Position numbers and translations under genes: made by a program
Shown here: one piece after another, positions 60,601 to 64,000 of the stretch
Numbering within the stretch: position 1 is the first letter of the stretch
Layout: the number at the start of each line of letters is the position of its first letter
The notes under the pieces: model-generated
Database searches by the model: none
Seen by the model: only the letters and a program-made list of their open reading frames with translations
Told to the model about the DNA's origin: nothing
Source: Cranoglanis bouderius
Taxonomy: Eukaryota > Chordata > Actinopteri > Siluriformes > Cranoglanididae
Length of the DNA: 64,000 nucleotides
Assembly: GCA_023630585.1 (NCBI GenBank)
Contig: CM042541.1
Span: 17,638,501-17,702,500 of the forward strand
Direction of reading: 5' to 3'

Positions 60601-62721
60601 AAAAAACTCAACCAAAAAACAACCCAAATAAAAAGGGGCCACCGCTAGATAGCGGTTTTCGCCCCATTCATGTTCAAGGTAATAAGGCATATAAAGTAAT
60701 AAGGCAAGCGTCATCACGTTACCTGCTGGCTCCCCCGCATCCTCTTTTCCCGCAGCTGACTATCAACCACGCCCCTGCTATCATGTCCACCAACAGGAGT
60801 ACAGCATATCTTACAATACTATACCAGCTGAAGTATCACGATACCACACAATATTGTGTTAATTCATATTTCAAATCTACAAAATGAACCAAATTTACAG
60901 AAATACATAGATATATAAATGAAAACAGACAAACCGAATTTTCCTCTGAATACTTTATTAATGAGAATGAATAACTGACTGTTGGAAAAACTCAAGAACA
61001 ATCATACAGTTGGCAAGCAACTAGTCCAATGTGCCACATATTTCATCTATTGTTCCCTAGAGCAATGAAATCATGCAAATGGAAATTGTCCCCAGAGAAC
61101 TAAGAATAAATAACATAGAAACGTTATTTAGGAATAATAATTTTTTTGCTCGCTTACTAGCAAACTAATTTTAGTATTTACACACAGCGGTTAGCATAAC
61201 ATTAACTGGCTTACTAGCAAACACAGCTAATTTTAGGTTTTACAAACAGCGGTTAGCATAATGTTAGTTCGCTTCAGCTAATTTTAGTATTTACTAACAG
61301 CCGTTAGCATAACGTTAGCTCGCTTCAGCTAATTTTAGTATTTGCACAATGTGGTTAGCATAACATTAGGTCGCTTACTAGCAAAATCTTTGAAGATTAA
61401 GTGTCACTAACCTTTGTGTATTCAGCAAAAGAGATGTGTTGTTTTAGAGAAAATAGTATTAACTGCCAAGATACAATACTACCATATTGATGATACTACC
61501 GTTTAAAAAACACAGTGGCATCAGCGGTATTTTGAAGCTTTAATATTGCGATATTACCATAGTTCTGTTATACCATGCAACCCTACTACAAATACAGGAT
61601 TTGCAATGGCGAGACATAAACAAAACATGCCAATGGACAGAAAAAATATCCTTAATACCTCAAGCTCACTTTGAAGAATGTTCTTGTTTATGCAAAACCA
61701 TTTTCTGCACAAGCACAGATGGCGCTGATTGATGATGTAAGCATAATGTAGTCTTTTTCTTTAATCACAGGTCTATTGTCAGATGATCTTCATTATATAA
61801 TCTGACATGGATAACACACAATCTGTTATAGATTTTATTGGGATCTCATACCTTGTGACAAGTAATAATCTACTGAAATTGCTCAGTGTAAACTGGCTTT
61901 AGTCTCAATGAGTGCTTAATGTCCCAGGAAGCCAGCATGTTTAAATGGTCAGCCCTGTGGAGTCATGCTCTGTTATGAATCAAAAGCACAAAATATTCCT
62001 ACTTTGTATCTGAAAGCAATGTTAGCGAGTACACACACAGACTTTAGAAAATCATCTGTCTCACTCTCACTCCCTCATGTGAGATGGGTTCAGTCTAAAT
62101 AACACACAGCCAAAGTGACTATTCTTATCGCTCGCTGGTGTGAAATTGAGATATCAAGGCAGGCAGGCATGCGGGTATAAAATTGGGAGCACCTGCAGGG
62201 GAAAGGGAAAAGTTCAAGGGGTGTTTAGATATTCATATCACCCATTTAAATGACAGGCTGCTTGTTTTATGACAGCCTAAATGTCTCCTCCAGGGGCTGG
62301 GTGTGAAATGGAAATGTAATTACAATTGGAGGGAAATCTTTCTTGCGTGTTCAGCCTCAGGTCAGCAACAGCACCGCTTTGGTTATATGGGGCGCTGAAT
62401 TATTTACCTTGCAGCCAGAAAAATGTTATTGAGGTGGAAGCAGTCTTTCTTCATATTTTTTCACAGATGAAATATTTATTAAGGGTTTGATGAGACTGTA
62501 ATATCACAGTGCTCCAGAAATCTCTGAGCAGAAAGACATGGCTTTGAGGGGTGTGTGTGTGTATGTGTGTGTTTGTTTGAGTGTCTGTGATCTAATCTCT
62601 TACAGTCCAAACAGGTATATGATGAGTTTGGTGTGTGTTATAGCTCGGAGGAATGGAATAAGGTGAGCAAAAGCGAGAGGGAGAAGCTGGGTGTCACAGT
62701 GCAGGATGACGGAGAGTTCTG
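16682..62721 (+). CDS. capn5: Calpain-5 (partial gene; six coding exons, continues past window)
   Basis: Calpain-5 is a calcium-dependent cysteine protease of the non-classical calpains, which lack the EF-hand domain and end in a C2-type domain. The six exons join in frame (165+132+209+193+194+78 bases) to give residues 1 to about 323. The ATG at 16682 gives MFSSVKAFEGQQYS, aligned with the vertebrate calpain-5 start. The triad is Cys81 (GQLGNCWF), His252 (VKGHAYAV) and Asn284 (RNPWG), at the numbering known for human CAPN5. Other signatures are FRFWRFGEWVDVVIDDRLPT and DGGNTADALVDFTGG. Arg243, Leu244 and Lys250, sites of human retinal disease variants, are conserved. The rest of the gene is beyond 64000. 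Whether this is the teleost a or b copy cannot be decided here. All transposons lie in introns and no coding exon is broken. Confidence 0.96.
17431..18087. mobile_element. Non-autonomous Tc1-like element, family H copy 1
   Basis: Starts after a TA with cagtactgtgcaaacgtttt and ends ttgcacagtactg, so the first ten or so bases are inverted repeats. From 17748 on it matches the copy at 34117-34468 over about 340 bp (gcacttgcttcttatttttg, aactaatgtttgggaatcta, gtaacaaagtttgtacta). A SINE sits inside at 17566-17757. No transposase ORF is evident. Confidence 0.75.
17566..17757 (-). repeat. tRNA-derived SINE inside the Tc1-like element
   Basis: Read on the minus strand the head gcagtggttaagacgttggg continues to a pol III B-box-like gagttcaaacccc. 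The end is ggataaaggcgtctgccaaa, a tail seen in many fish SINEs and LINEs. It separates the left end of element H1 from the part shared with H2, so it inserted after H1. A tail-like fragment recurs at 56129-56185. Confidence 0.65.
18591..18870. mobile_element. MITE inserted in the 90-bp array
   Basis: Its terminal inverted repeats are ccctgctgaaagaaacaata at the left and the complement of tattgttttttttcctcagc plus gggg at the right. The interrupted array unit can be rebuilt across it (gttagc-tg / tg-gttaggcag), which suggests a 2-bp duplication (tg) and fixes the boundaries. It has no coding capacity. Confidence 0.75.
19568..19602. repeat. (CA)n microsatellite with a duplicated flank
   Basis: An interrupted CA tract. 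The sequence after it (gacccagaggagtgttct ... cattattatttatcactgct) is repeated after the (CA)n at 23661-23739, so a CA tract plus about 110 bp has been duplicated locally. Confidence 0.8.
20527..22063 (-). mobile_element. Tc1-like transposon, family B copy 1, nested in family C
   Basis: The ends are ctgtgggtatagaa at the left and ttctatacccactg at the right, the latter followed by TA. Inverted repeats extend about 200 bp (tactcagtgcaacttataac mirrored by its complement near 21940). It lies wholly inside the left half of element C, so it is the younger of the two. Copy 2 of the family is at 52986-54559. Confidence 0.9.
20740..21718 (-). pseudogene. Tc1-family transposase relic (B1)
   Basis: From an ATG at 21718 the first frame (MGGKALSKDLWDKVVDRH) covers the paired-type DNA-binding region with PRSTVKSIIKKWK and a GRPR-like linker. 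The second frame (20944-21393) holds the catalytic domain with KVLWSDE, TVKHGGGNILLW and FQHVNDPEHT. The usual DND of that last motif is VND, so a catalytic Asp seems to be lost. Beyond 20944 the reading continues only after a stop, towards the NPIE region. Frameshift plus motif loss make it inactive. Confidence 0.9.
22070..23006 (-). pseudogene. Tc1-family transposase relic (family C)
   Basis: Begins near an ATG at 23006 whose frame soon hits a stop (MARS then stop). The region 22624-22962 keeps the helix-turn-helix part (KKISKLFEIHHSTVRKIIYK) and a GRPSKVSP linker. The region 22271-22597 keeps the catalytic domain start (MLWTDKSKIELFG, TVKHSGGNVMVWGCF, FQQDNG). A duplicated word (gagccattcctt at about 22280-22305) disrupts the frame just after FQQDN. 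The C-terminal end was cut off from its inverted repeat by insertion of B1. Confidence 0.85.
23349..23475. mobile_element. Short MITE with hAT-like ends
   Basis: About 127 bp between cagggttgccaggttctgtg and aatctggcaaccctc, imperfect inverted repeats of about 14 bp. The same end (cagggttg...) is used by the larger element at 57460-58248. No duplication could be confirmed. Confidence 0.5.
23661..23739. repeat. (CA)n microsatellite
   Basis: About 39 CA dinucleotides with one early interruption (cacacgcacac). Its right flank duplicates that of the CA tract at 19568. Confidence 0.95.
24562..25614. mobile_element. Non-autonomous DNA transposon, hAT-like ends
   Basis: Starts aggcctgtcacgataatttc and ends taattatgatgacaggcctg, an imperfect inverted repeat of about 20 bp. 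The interior holds AT-rich repeat wording (attttagtctctgactaaaa) and no transposase. No target duplication is visible, so the class is tentative. Confidence 0.55.
25700..26060. repeat. Partial dispersed repeat with gatgcaccgatt start
   Basis: Opens tagagatgcaccgattgcaa and repeats ccgattcc-type words three times. This start is common in fish DNA transposon remnants. The other end is not recognisable. Confidence 0.4.
26571..26658. repeat. (TCTG)n-(TC)n compound microsatellite
   Basis: About eight TCTG units followed by about 28 TC units. Confidence 0.95.
26974..27117. mobile_element. Foldback element, short copy 2
   Basis: The best-preserved hairpin of the family. The left arm aaggaataaaacacttgggg, catgctgttataggaaaata pairs with the right arm ttattctccaataacagcat, gtcccaaagtgttttattcc with only a few mismatches over about 43 bp. 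About 55 bp separate the arms. Confidence 0.7.
27559..28274 (-). repeat. tRNA-derived SINE interrupted by a MITE
   Basis: The minus-strand SINE (same family as 32101-32447) runs from its tail (ccatccatccattttcc) to its head (gctaaccactaagccactgtg). It is split at catg by a 375-bp insertion (27745-28119) and resumes at gtctttggactgggggagg. Confidence 0.8.
27745..28119. mobile_element. MITE nested in a SINE
   Basis: The left end ggctacattggaatatccct and right end cgatttcaaacgcagccc form an imperfect inverted repeat. The interior contains several words of the type agtatg and gcagtatg. The surrounding SINE fixes the borders to within a few bases. A PIF/Harbinger-like origin is possible but not shown. 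Confidence 0.6.
29194..29262. repeat. (GT)n microsatellite
   Basis: About 34 GT dinucleotides. Confidence 0.95.
29930..30116 (-). repeat. tRNA-derived SINE, internal fragment
   Basis: Shares gacaatttggaaatgccaat, cagcctac and catgtctttggact with the other SINE copies. The tail and tRNA-like head are missing and a T15 run lies just to its left. Confidence 0.7.
30453..30895 (-). mobile_element. Tc1-like relic, family G copy 2
   Basis: Starts cactatatggccaaaagtat and is homologous to 3897-4394 throughout. The right end is missing. A 77-codon minus-strand ORF (with STPLNTFRINW) is an eroded remnant also seen in copy 1. Confidence 0.6.
32101..32447 (+). repeat. tRNA-derived SINE, most complete copy
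   Basis: The head has the A-box-like tgcctaagtagttagcac and a B box (gggttcaaatccc, 32154-32166). The body includes ctccgggtactccggttccc and cctgggatgggttgg, and the end is aaaatggatggatg. Imperfect flanking repeats (atgtttgtttttg before, atgtctgtttttc after) look like a target duplication. Other copies lie at 7371, 27559, 29930, 34945, 35457 and 37735. Confidence 0.85.
33731..33754. repeat. (CA)n microsatellite
   Basis: About twelve CA units. Confidence 0.85.
34117..34468. mobile_element. Non-autonomous Tc1-like element, family H copy 2
   Basis: Matches 17748-18087 almost base for base and ends aactttttcacaatactg before a TA. The left end is truncated, and the break is close to where the SINE sits in copy 1. 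Confidence 0.75.
34945..35285 (-). repeat. tRNA-derived SINE
   Basis: Minus-strand copy from tail (ccatccatccatccatttt) to head. The B-box region is gatttgaacccc on the + strand. Nearly full length. Confidence 0.8.
35457..35708 (+). repeat. SINE with a perfect 17-bp target duplication
   Basis: The body is flanked by identical copies of attccaacactggagca at 35440-35456 and 35709-35725. The head keeps the A-box-like ggtggcttagcggttagcg but the B-box segment is deleted. The tail is a (GGAT)n run. The duplication indicates LINE-type target-primed insertion. Confidence 0.9.
36542..36673 (+). CDS. capn5: capn5 exon 3 (catalytic Cys81)
   Basis: Acceptor aaatcag (ending 36541), donor gtaagt (36674). 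44 codons in phase 0, residues 56-99. Contains LFVDGISAHDLHQGQ and GNCWFVAACSSLA, with the nucleophile Cys81 codon at 36617-36619. It ends at LWQK. Confidence 0.97.
36966..37115. mobile_element. Foldback-family fragment
   Basis: Shares aacagctcattcacagggac and ttgtatggc with the long copy at 56530-57126. The hairpin arms are absent. Confidence 0.5.
37735..38054 (-). repeat. tRNA-derived SINE
   Basis: Nearly full length minus-strand copy (tail ccattttccatattgcttat, head gctaaccagtaagccaccgt). Flanking taatatt words on both sides may be a short target duplication. Confidence 0.8.
40191..40350. mobile_element. Miniature Tc1 derived from family C
   Basis: About 160 bp made almost entirely of the two ends of family C: aagtaagtacaccccatgga at the left, gtgcttattttttcacgactg at the right, followed by TA. 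All coding DNA is lost. Confidence 0.75.
40940..41170 (+). pseudogene. Helix-turn-helix transposase N-terminal fragment
   Basis: A 76-codon ORF starts MSKEERIEIILMAGSRSC and continues KVAMDFNKIHGKHITHDTVA with RTSTDKGTTDVVLA. This order (helix-turn-helix, then a proline/arginine linker) resembles the DUF4817-type N-terminus of transposon proteins found in many animal genomes. The catalytic part is absent and the frame breaks soon after. Family assignment is from memory of the motif pattern. Confidence 0.5.
42531..42566 (+). repeat. (TC)n tract serving as the exon 4 polypyrimidine tract
   Basis: About 17 TC units end four bases before the acceptor ttttcag of capn5 exon 4. A shorter TC run (36519-36534) lies in the same position before exon 3. 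Confidence 0.9.
42572..42780 (+). CDS. capn5: capn5 exon 4
   Basis: Residues 100-169, starting VIPDWKEQEWDPEKPDSY and containing the calpain signature GIFHFRFWRFGEWVDVVIDD and CHSNDSNEFWSALVEKAYA. 209 bases, ending two bases into the Lys169 codon (aa) before the donor gtatgc (42781). Confidence 0.97.
42825..43001. mobile_element. Miniature Tc1-like element beside exon 4
   Basis: TA-flanked (42823-42824, 43002-43003). Ends are cagtcaactccagaattatt and the mirror of ccaatagttctggagctgag, about 22 bp of imperfect inverted repeat. About 177 bp, no coding. It begins 44 bases after the exon 4 donor. Confidence 0.75.
43991..44342 (+). repeat. Gypsy 5' LTR (conserved part)
   Basis: Matches 48331-48693 over most of its length: gattacacacacctggactc, gtatataagga (TATA-like), ttatcttgctgtagtg, ttttaataaaactctga (poly-A signal) and the ending ccaccacctgaca. 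Confidence 0.85.
44444..45193 (+). pseudogene. gag-like relic of the gypsy element
   Basis: The first ORF (44444-44707) ends with a capsid-like stretch (FMLQCSLYFSSQDRV, then FINLLKDKALTWATAI) typical of gypsy and RTL-type Gag. After frame breaks, 44915-45193 carries a zinc knuckle C-x2-C-x4-H-x4-C (CFYCDSPQHSVSSC, 45117-45148) that would bind RNA. Confidence 0.8.
45221..45493 (+). pseudogene. Retroelement aspartic protease relic
   Basis: TLIDSGAAGNFID contains the D-S-G-A active-site motif (45314-45325) followed by hydrophobic strands. It would cleave the polyprotein in an active element. The frame closes at 45493. Confidence 0.75.
45680..46340 (+). pseudogene. Reverse transcriptase relic
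   Basis: IDEYITEALEQGYIHPST and GLNQVTVKYRY are standard gypsy RT blocks. The polymerase box is AYIDDILIF, with YIDD at 46224-46235. Frame changes near 46160 separate the two parts, and an in-frame Cys/Leu-rich corruption (DYCVLLCIDYCGL) replaces the usual lead-in. Confidence 0.85.
46600..46860 (+). pseudogene. RNase H relic
   Basis: PFIVEVDASE holds the first catalytic Asp of the RNase H domain, then FFSKKLSPAEHSYNIGNHELLA holds the Glu, as in gypsy-type Pol. Confidence 0.8.
47330..48130 (+). pseudogene. Integrase relic with GPY-type tail
   Basis: MVFIDRFSKSLHLIPL is the core-domain start. ICDQGAQFTSQVW carries the second Asp and GYHPQANGQVERANQE the Glu of the DDE triad. Downstream, GDRVWLS-like and GPFKI wording with APTFHVS marks the C-terminal module. 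A gap between 47395 and 47425 removes part of the core, and stops separate the ORFs. Confidence 0.85.
48331..48693 (+). repeat. Gypsy 3' LTR
   Basis: Homologous to 43991-44342. The two copies differ at many sites, which indicates an old insertion. The flank tagged taaaaa follows the CA end at 48693. Confidence 0.85.
49415..50418 (-). pseudogene. Nearly intact Tc1 transposase (family D)
   Basis: DDE transposase of about 340 residues. The ATG at 50418-50416 starts MAKTKELSKDFRDKTVDL. The N-terminal helix-turn-helix part (GYKTITKQLGEKVTTVGAII) is followed by SGAPCKISPRG. The catalytic half (49415-49999) keeps LWSDETKIELFG, TVKHGGGNIMLW, FQHDNDPKHTAKATKEW and SPDLNPIENLW, so all three acidic residues are present. 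The only visible break is a small out-of-frame deletion near 50020, between the two halves. The protein ends ...KGFATKY. Confidence 0.92.
50461..50557. repeat. 44-bp palindrome with 9-base loop
   Basis: 50461-50504 and 50514-50557 are reverse complements with one mismatch (arms caggtgtctt ... gcactc). The loop is cctttaaga. It sits upstream of the transposase start, inside element D. Confidence 0.93.
51321..52407 (-). mobile_element. Tc1-like transposon, family E, internally deleted
   Basis: TA-flanked. Ends are cagttccctccactaatatt and the mirror of agtggagggcactg, with about 180-bp inverted repeats (gtgcaacaattattggcacc mirrored at 52200). At 1.09 kb it has lost about a third of its middle. 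Confidence 0.9.
51493..52020 (-). pseudogene. Truncated Tc1 transposase (family E)
   Basis: The ATG at 52020 gives MGKTKEYSCDVRQKVVELH and a helix-turn-helix region (GYKKIAQALKMPISTIRAI). The end (51493-51753) keeps PIENLWGELKRRVHQHGPRN. The segment holding the first two catalytic Asp residues is deleted. Confidence 0.88.
52500..52983 (-). mobile_element. Tc1-like transposon, family A copy 2, truncated
   Basis: Corresponds to 2068-2552 of copy 1: transposase N-terminus (MAPHGKELSGYLKKRIVALH, read from 52613) and the whole right inverted repeat, ending agatactg before TA at 52984. The other two thirds are missing. A TG/TA microsatellite sits at the break (52471-52499). Confidence 0.9.
52986..54559 (+). 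mobile_element. Tc1-like transposon, family B copy 2
   Basis: Starts tagtgggtatagaaacgaat directly after the TA shared with A2 and ends ttttctataggcactg before TA (54560). Homologous to 20527-22063 but in the opposite orientation. A (TA)n-(CA)n tract (54561-54602) follows. Confidence 0.9.
53358..54362 (+). pseudogene. Tc1-family transposase relic (B2)
   Basis: Aligns with the B1 protein from its first codon, but the ATG of B1 is ACG here (53358-53360). Frame 1 (to 53753) holds SMPRSTVKSVIKKWK and RRPKLDERTRRKLV. Further frames hold KVLWLDESRIELFG, TVKHGGSNILLWGCF, LQHDSDPKHTAKL and SPNLNPTENLW. DND has become DSD. At least two frameshifts are visible. It ends near KKGGDPFSN. Confidence 0.9.
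55586..55778 (+). CDS. capn5: capn5 exon 5
   Basis: Acceptor ctctgcag (ending 55585). The first base completes Lys169. Residues to 233 include YGCYEALDGGNTADALVD and FTGGVSEPVDLLEGMY. It ends LISCSIR with AGG (55776-55778) before gtgcgc (55779), a weak donor. Shifting the donor by one base would break the frame into exon 6, so 55778 is preferred. Confidence 0.93.
56530..57126. mobile_element. Foldback element, longest copy
   Basis: About 600 bp with a palindromic right end (56986-57126): gaggaataaaacatttcagg pairs with the mirror of cccccaattgtattattcct. The left part (tacactcgttctaatacatt, aacagctcattcacagggac) is shared with 12690-13162 and 36966-37115. No coding region. Left border is approximate. 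Confidence 0.6.
57460..58248. mobile_element. hAT-like element with about 85-bp inverted repeats
   Basis: Left cagggttgtgagatttcagc, through tagcccaactacatctcaaa, to gacctgaacctagcccaaac. The right end mirrors this from gtttgggctagtttcaggtc to tgaaacctggcaaccttg. The interior is AT-rich without a transposase. No 8-bp duplication is evident. The CAGGGTTG start and the short MITE at 23349 suggest hAT affinity. Confidence 0.7.
60009..60202 (+). CDS. capn5: capn5 exon 6 (catalytic His252 and Asn284)
   Basis: Acceptor ttcacaaag (ending 60008), donor gtgaga (60203). Residues 234-297, 194 bases. Contains VEDMEARLDCGLVKGHAY with His252 (60063-60065) and HMIRMRNPWGEKEW with Asn284 (60159-60161). It ends two bases into a Ser codon. 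Confidence 0.97.
60203..62643 (+). other. capn5 intron 6 (2.4 kb)
   Basis: A repeat-derived block at about 60797-61590 opens and closes with bipartite words (atactataccagctgaagta, ctaccgtttaaaaaacacag) common in fish DNA transposons, and includes the minisatellite below. A phrase at 60730-60775 (cgcagctgactatcaaccac, gcccctgct) recurs in intron 3 at 40778-40800. About 61600-62640 shows nothing recognisable apart from a short GT run. Confidence 0.85.
61145..61385. repeat. Minisatellite, four imperfect units of 51-62 bp
   Basis: Unit: cgcttcagctaattttagta, tttacacacagcggttagca, taacgttag. The phrase gttagcataa falls at about 61190, 61252, 61303 and 61354. Confidence 0.85.
62644..62721 (+). CDS. 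capn5: capn5 exon 7
   Basis: Acceptor tgtgttatag (ending 62643), donor gtgaga (62722). The first base completes Ser298. Reads SEEWNKVSKSEREKLGVT and VQDDGEFW, ending two bases into Trp. The next exon is not in the window. Confidence 0.95.
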
Positions 62722-63111
62722 GTGAGAGATTTTTTCTTTGTCCTCTGCTTTAGCCTCAGGCACATGAAATCTACAAAATGCTGTATTCAGTACTAATATT
62801 GAAATAAGTAAGCTTCTATTACTCTCTGTTATATCTGAGATGTGAATACCTATGTGCACGATTTCTGTATTAAATCCTCACCATGAGCATGTAATTCAAC
62901 CTATCTATCTCTAGGTTCGATTTAAATACATATATCAGCCAAAAATGAAATTTTCCCCTTTACCACAAAGTCAATCAGCTAAGACTAAGATCAGATATGT
63001 TTGGTGTCTGATATTTGGTTCTTTAGTTTTGCATTGGAGGTAAAATGGCAGATAACAAGTAAGTCTATCTCACCCAAAATCCATTCCATATTTACATCCC
63101 AATATACTGTA

Positions 63112-64000
63112 CAGTCACCTCCGAAACTATTGGAATGGCAGTGCCAATTCAGTTGGGTTTTTTTGTTTTTTGCTGTAGGCTGGAGACATTTGGGTTTGAG
63201 ATCAAAAGATGAATATGAGAATAGTTTTGAATTTCAGCCTTTAGTTCCTTTTTGAAGGCGAGCAAAAAATAATGGAACATGTGACTGACAGATGTTGCTT
63301 CTTACGCAGGTGTGTCATGTTAGATTGATTGTTTAAACAATAAATAGCTCTGCAGATCTGCTCTTGGTTTTAGCCTTCAGTTTCACCTGTGAAGACTGCA
63401 TTTGTTGTTAAATAGGATAAGCCAACATGAAGATCAGAGATCAGAGAAAAGCAAGCCATTTTGAAGCTGAGAAAAGAGGGAAAATGAATCAGAGGCATTA
63501 CACAAACACTGGGCATAGCCAAAAGAACAATTTGGAATGTCCTGAAAAAGAAAGTAACCAGTGGTGTACTGAGCAACAGACACCAAATGGGTCAGCCAAG
63601 GAAAACAACGTTGTGAGAGCTGTGAACAAAAACCCCAAAACAACAGTCAGTGACATCACCAACAACCTCCACAGGGCAGGGGTGAAGGCATCACAATCCA
63701 CTGTTCGAAGAAGACTTTAAGAGCAGAAATATAGAGGCCATACTACAAGACAAACCATGCATCGGCACTAAGAATCTGAAATCCAGATTGGAATTCACAA
63801 AGAAATAAAGAGTTGAGCCACAAACGTTCTGGAACCAAGATTAACCTCTACCAAAGTATGGAGAAAGAATCTGCTCATGATCCAAAACATACAAGCTCGT
63901 CTGTGAAACAAGGTGGAGGTGGTGTCATGCCTTGGGCCTGCATGGCTGCTTCTGGAACAGGCTCACTAATCTTTATTGATGATGTAACTCAAGATGGTAG
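63112..64000 (+). mobile_element. Tc1-like transposon, family F, left part only
   Basis: Starts after a TA with cagtcacctccgaaactatt and an AT-rich left arm. The transposase relic points right and continues beyond the window. It is in capn5 intron 7. Confidence 0.8.
63427..64000 (+). pseudogene. Tc1-family transposase relic (family F)
   Basis: The first ORF (MKIRDQRKASHFEAEKRG) is out of frame with the usual helix-turn-helix part, then VVRAVNKNPKTTVSDI and GVKASQSTVRRRL match the second DNA-binding half. After the stop at 63720, wording equal to KVWRK, SVKQGGGGVM-like and ASGTGSLI follows in other frames. Broken at several points and cut by the window edge. Confidence 0.8.

Overview
This window is eukaryotic nuclear DNA, almost certainly from a ray-finned fish. 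The reasons are a calpain-5-type gene split by long introns with GT..AG borders, many inactive Tc1/mariner copies, several tRNA-derived SINEs, hAT and foldback elements, a decayed Ty3/gypsy retrotransposon and long dinucleotide microsatellites. The high Tc1 density would suit a catfish or another ostariophysan, but that is only an inference. There is no bacterial operon, phage, CRISPR array, rRNA or convincing tRNA gene here.

The only cellular gene I can support is capn5 (calpain-5) on the + strand. A CpG-rich, promoter-like block (8560-9120) probably holds a non-coding first exon ending at 8836. Six coding exons follow: 16682-16846, 36542-36673, 42572-42780, 55586-55778, 60009-60202 and 62644-62721. 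Their phases are compatible and they encode residues 1 to about 323 of the protease core. The catalytic triad is present as Cys81, His252 and Asn284. The gene runs off the right edge, so the rest of the catalytic domain and the C2-type domains lie outside.

The rest is upstream flank (1-8560) and introns packed with transposable elements. The flank holds a Tc1 copy (973-2552) and a three-level nest: a Tc1-like relic (about 3897-6417) split by a hAT element (4395-6382, 8-bp target duplication), itself split by a solo LTR (5332-6049, 5-bp duplication). Intron 2 (16847-36541) has a 90-bp tandem array, a Tc1 inserted inside another Tc1 (20336-23335), hAT-like elements and several SINEs. Intron 3 holds a SINE, a miniature Tc1 and an HTH transposase fragment. 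Intron 4 (42781-55585) holds a decayed gypsy element (about 43.9-48.7 kb) and a cluster of four Tc1 copies (49233-54559). Introns 5 and 6 hold a long foldback-type element, a hAT-like element with about 85-bp inverted repeats and a minisatellite. Another Tc1-type copy begins at 63112 and runs off the end.

A palindrome-ended foldback family with at least six copies, found only by comparing parts of the window with each other, is the least familiar structure. I saw no convincing evidence of a new multi-gene biological system. The interest lies in the nested transposon history, the foldback family and the repeats beside capn5 splice sites.
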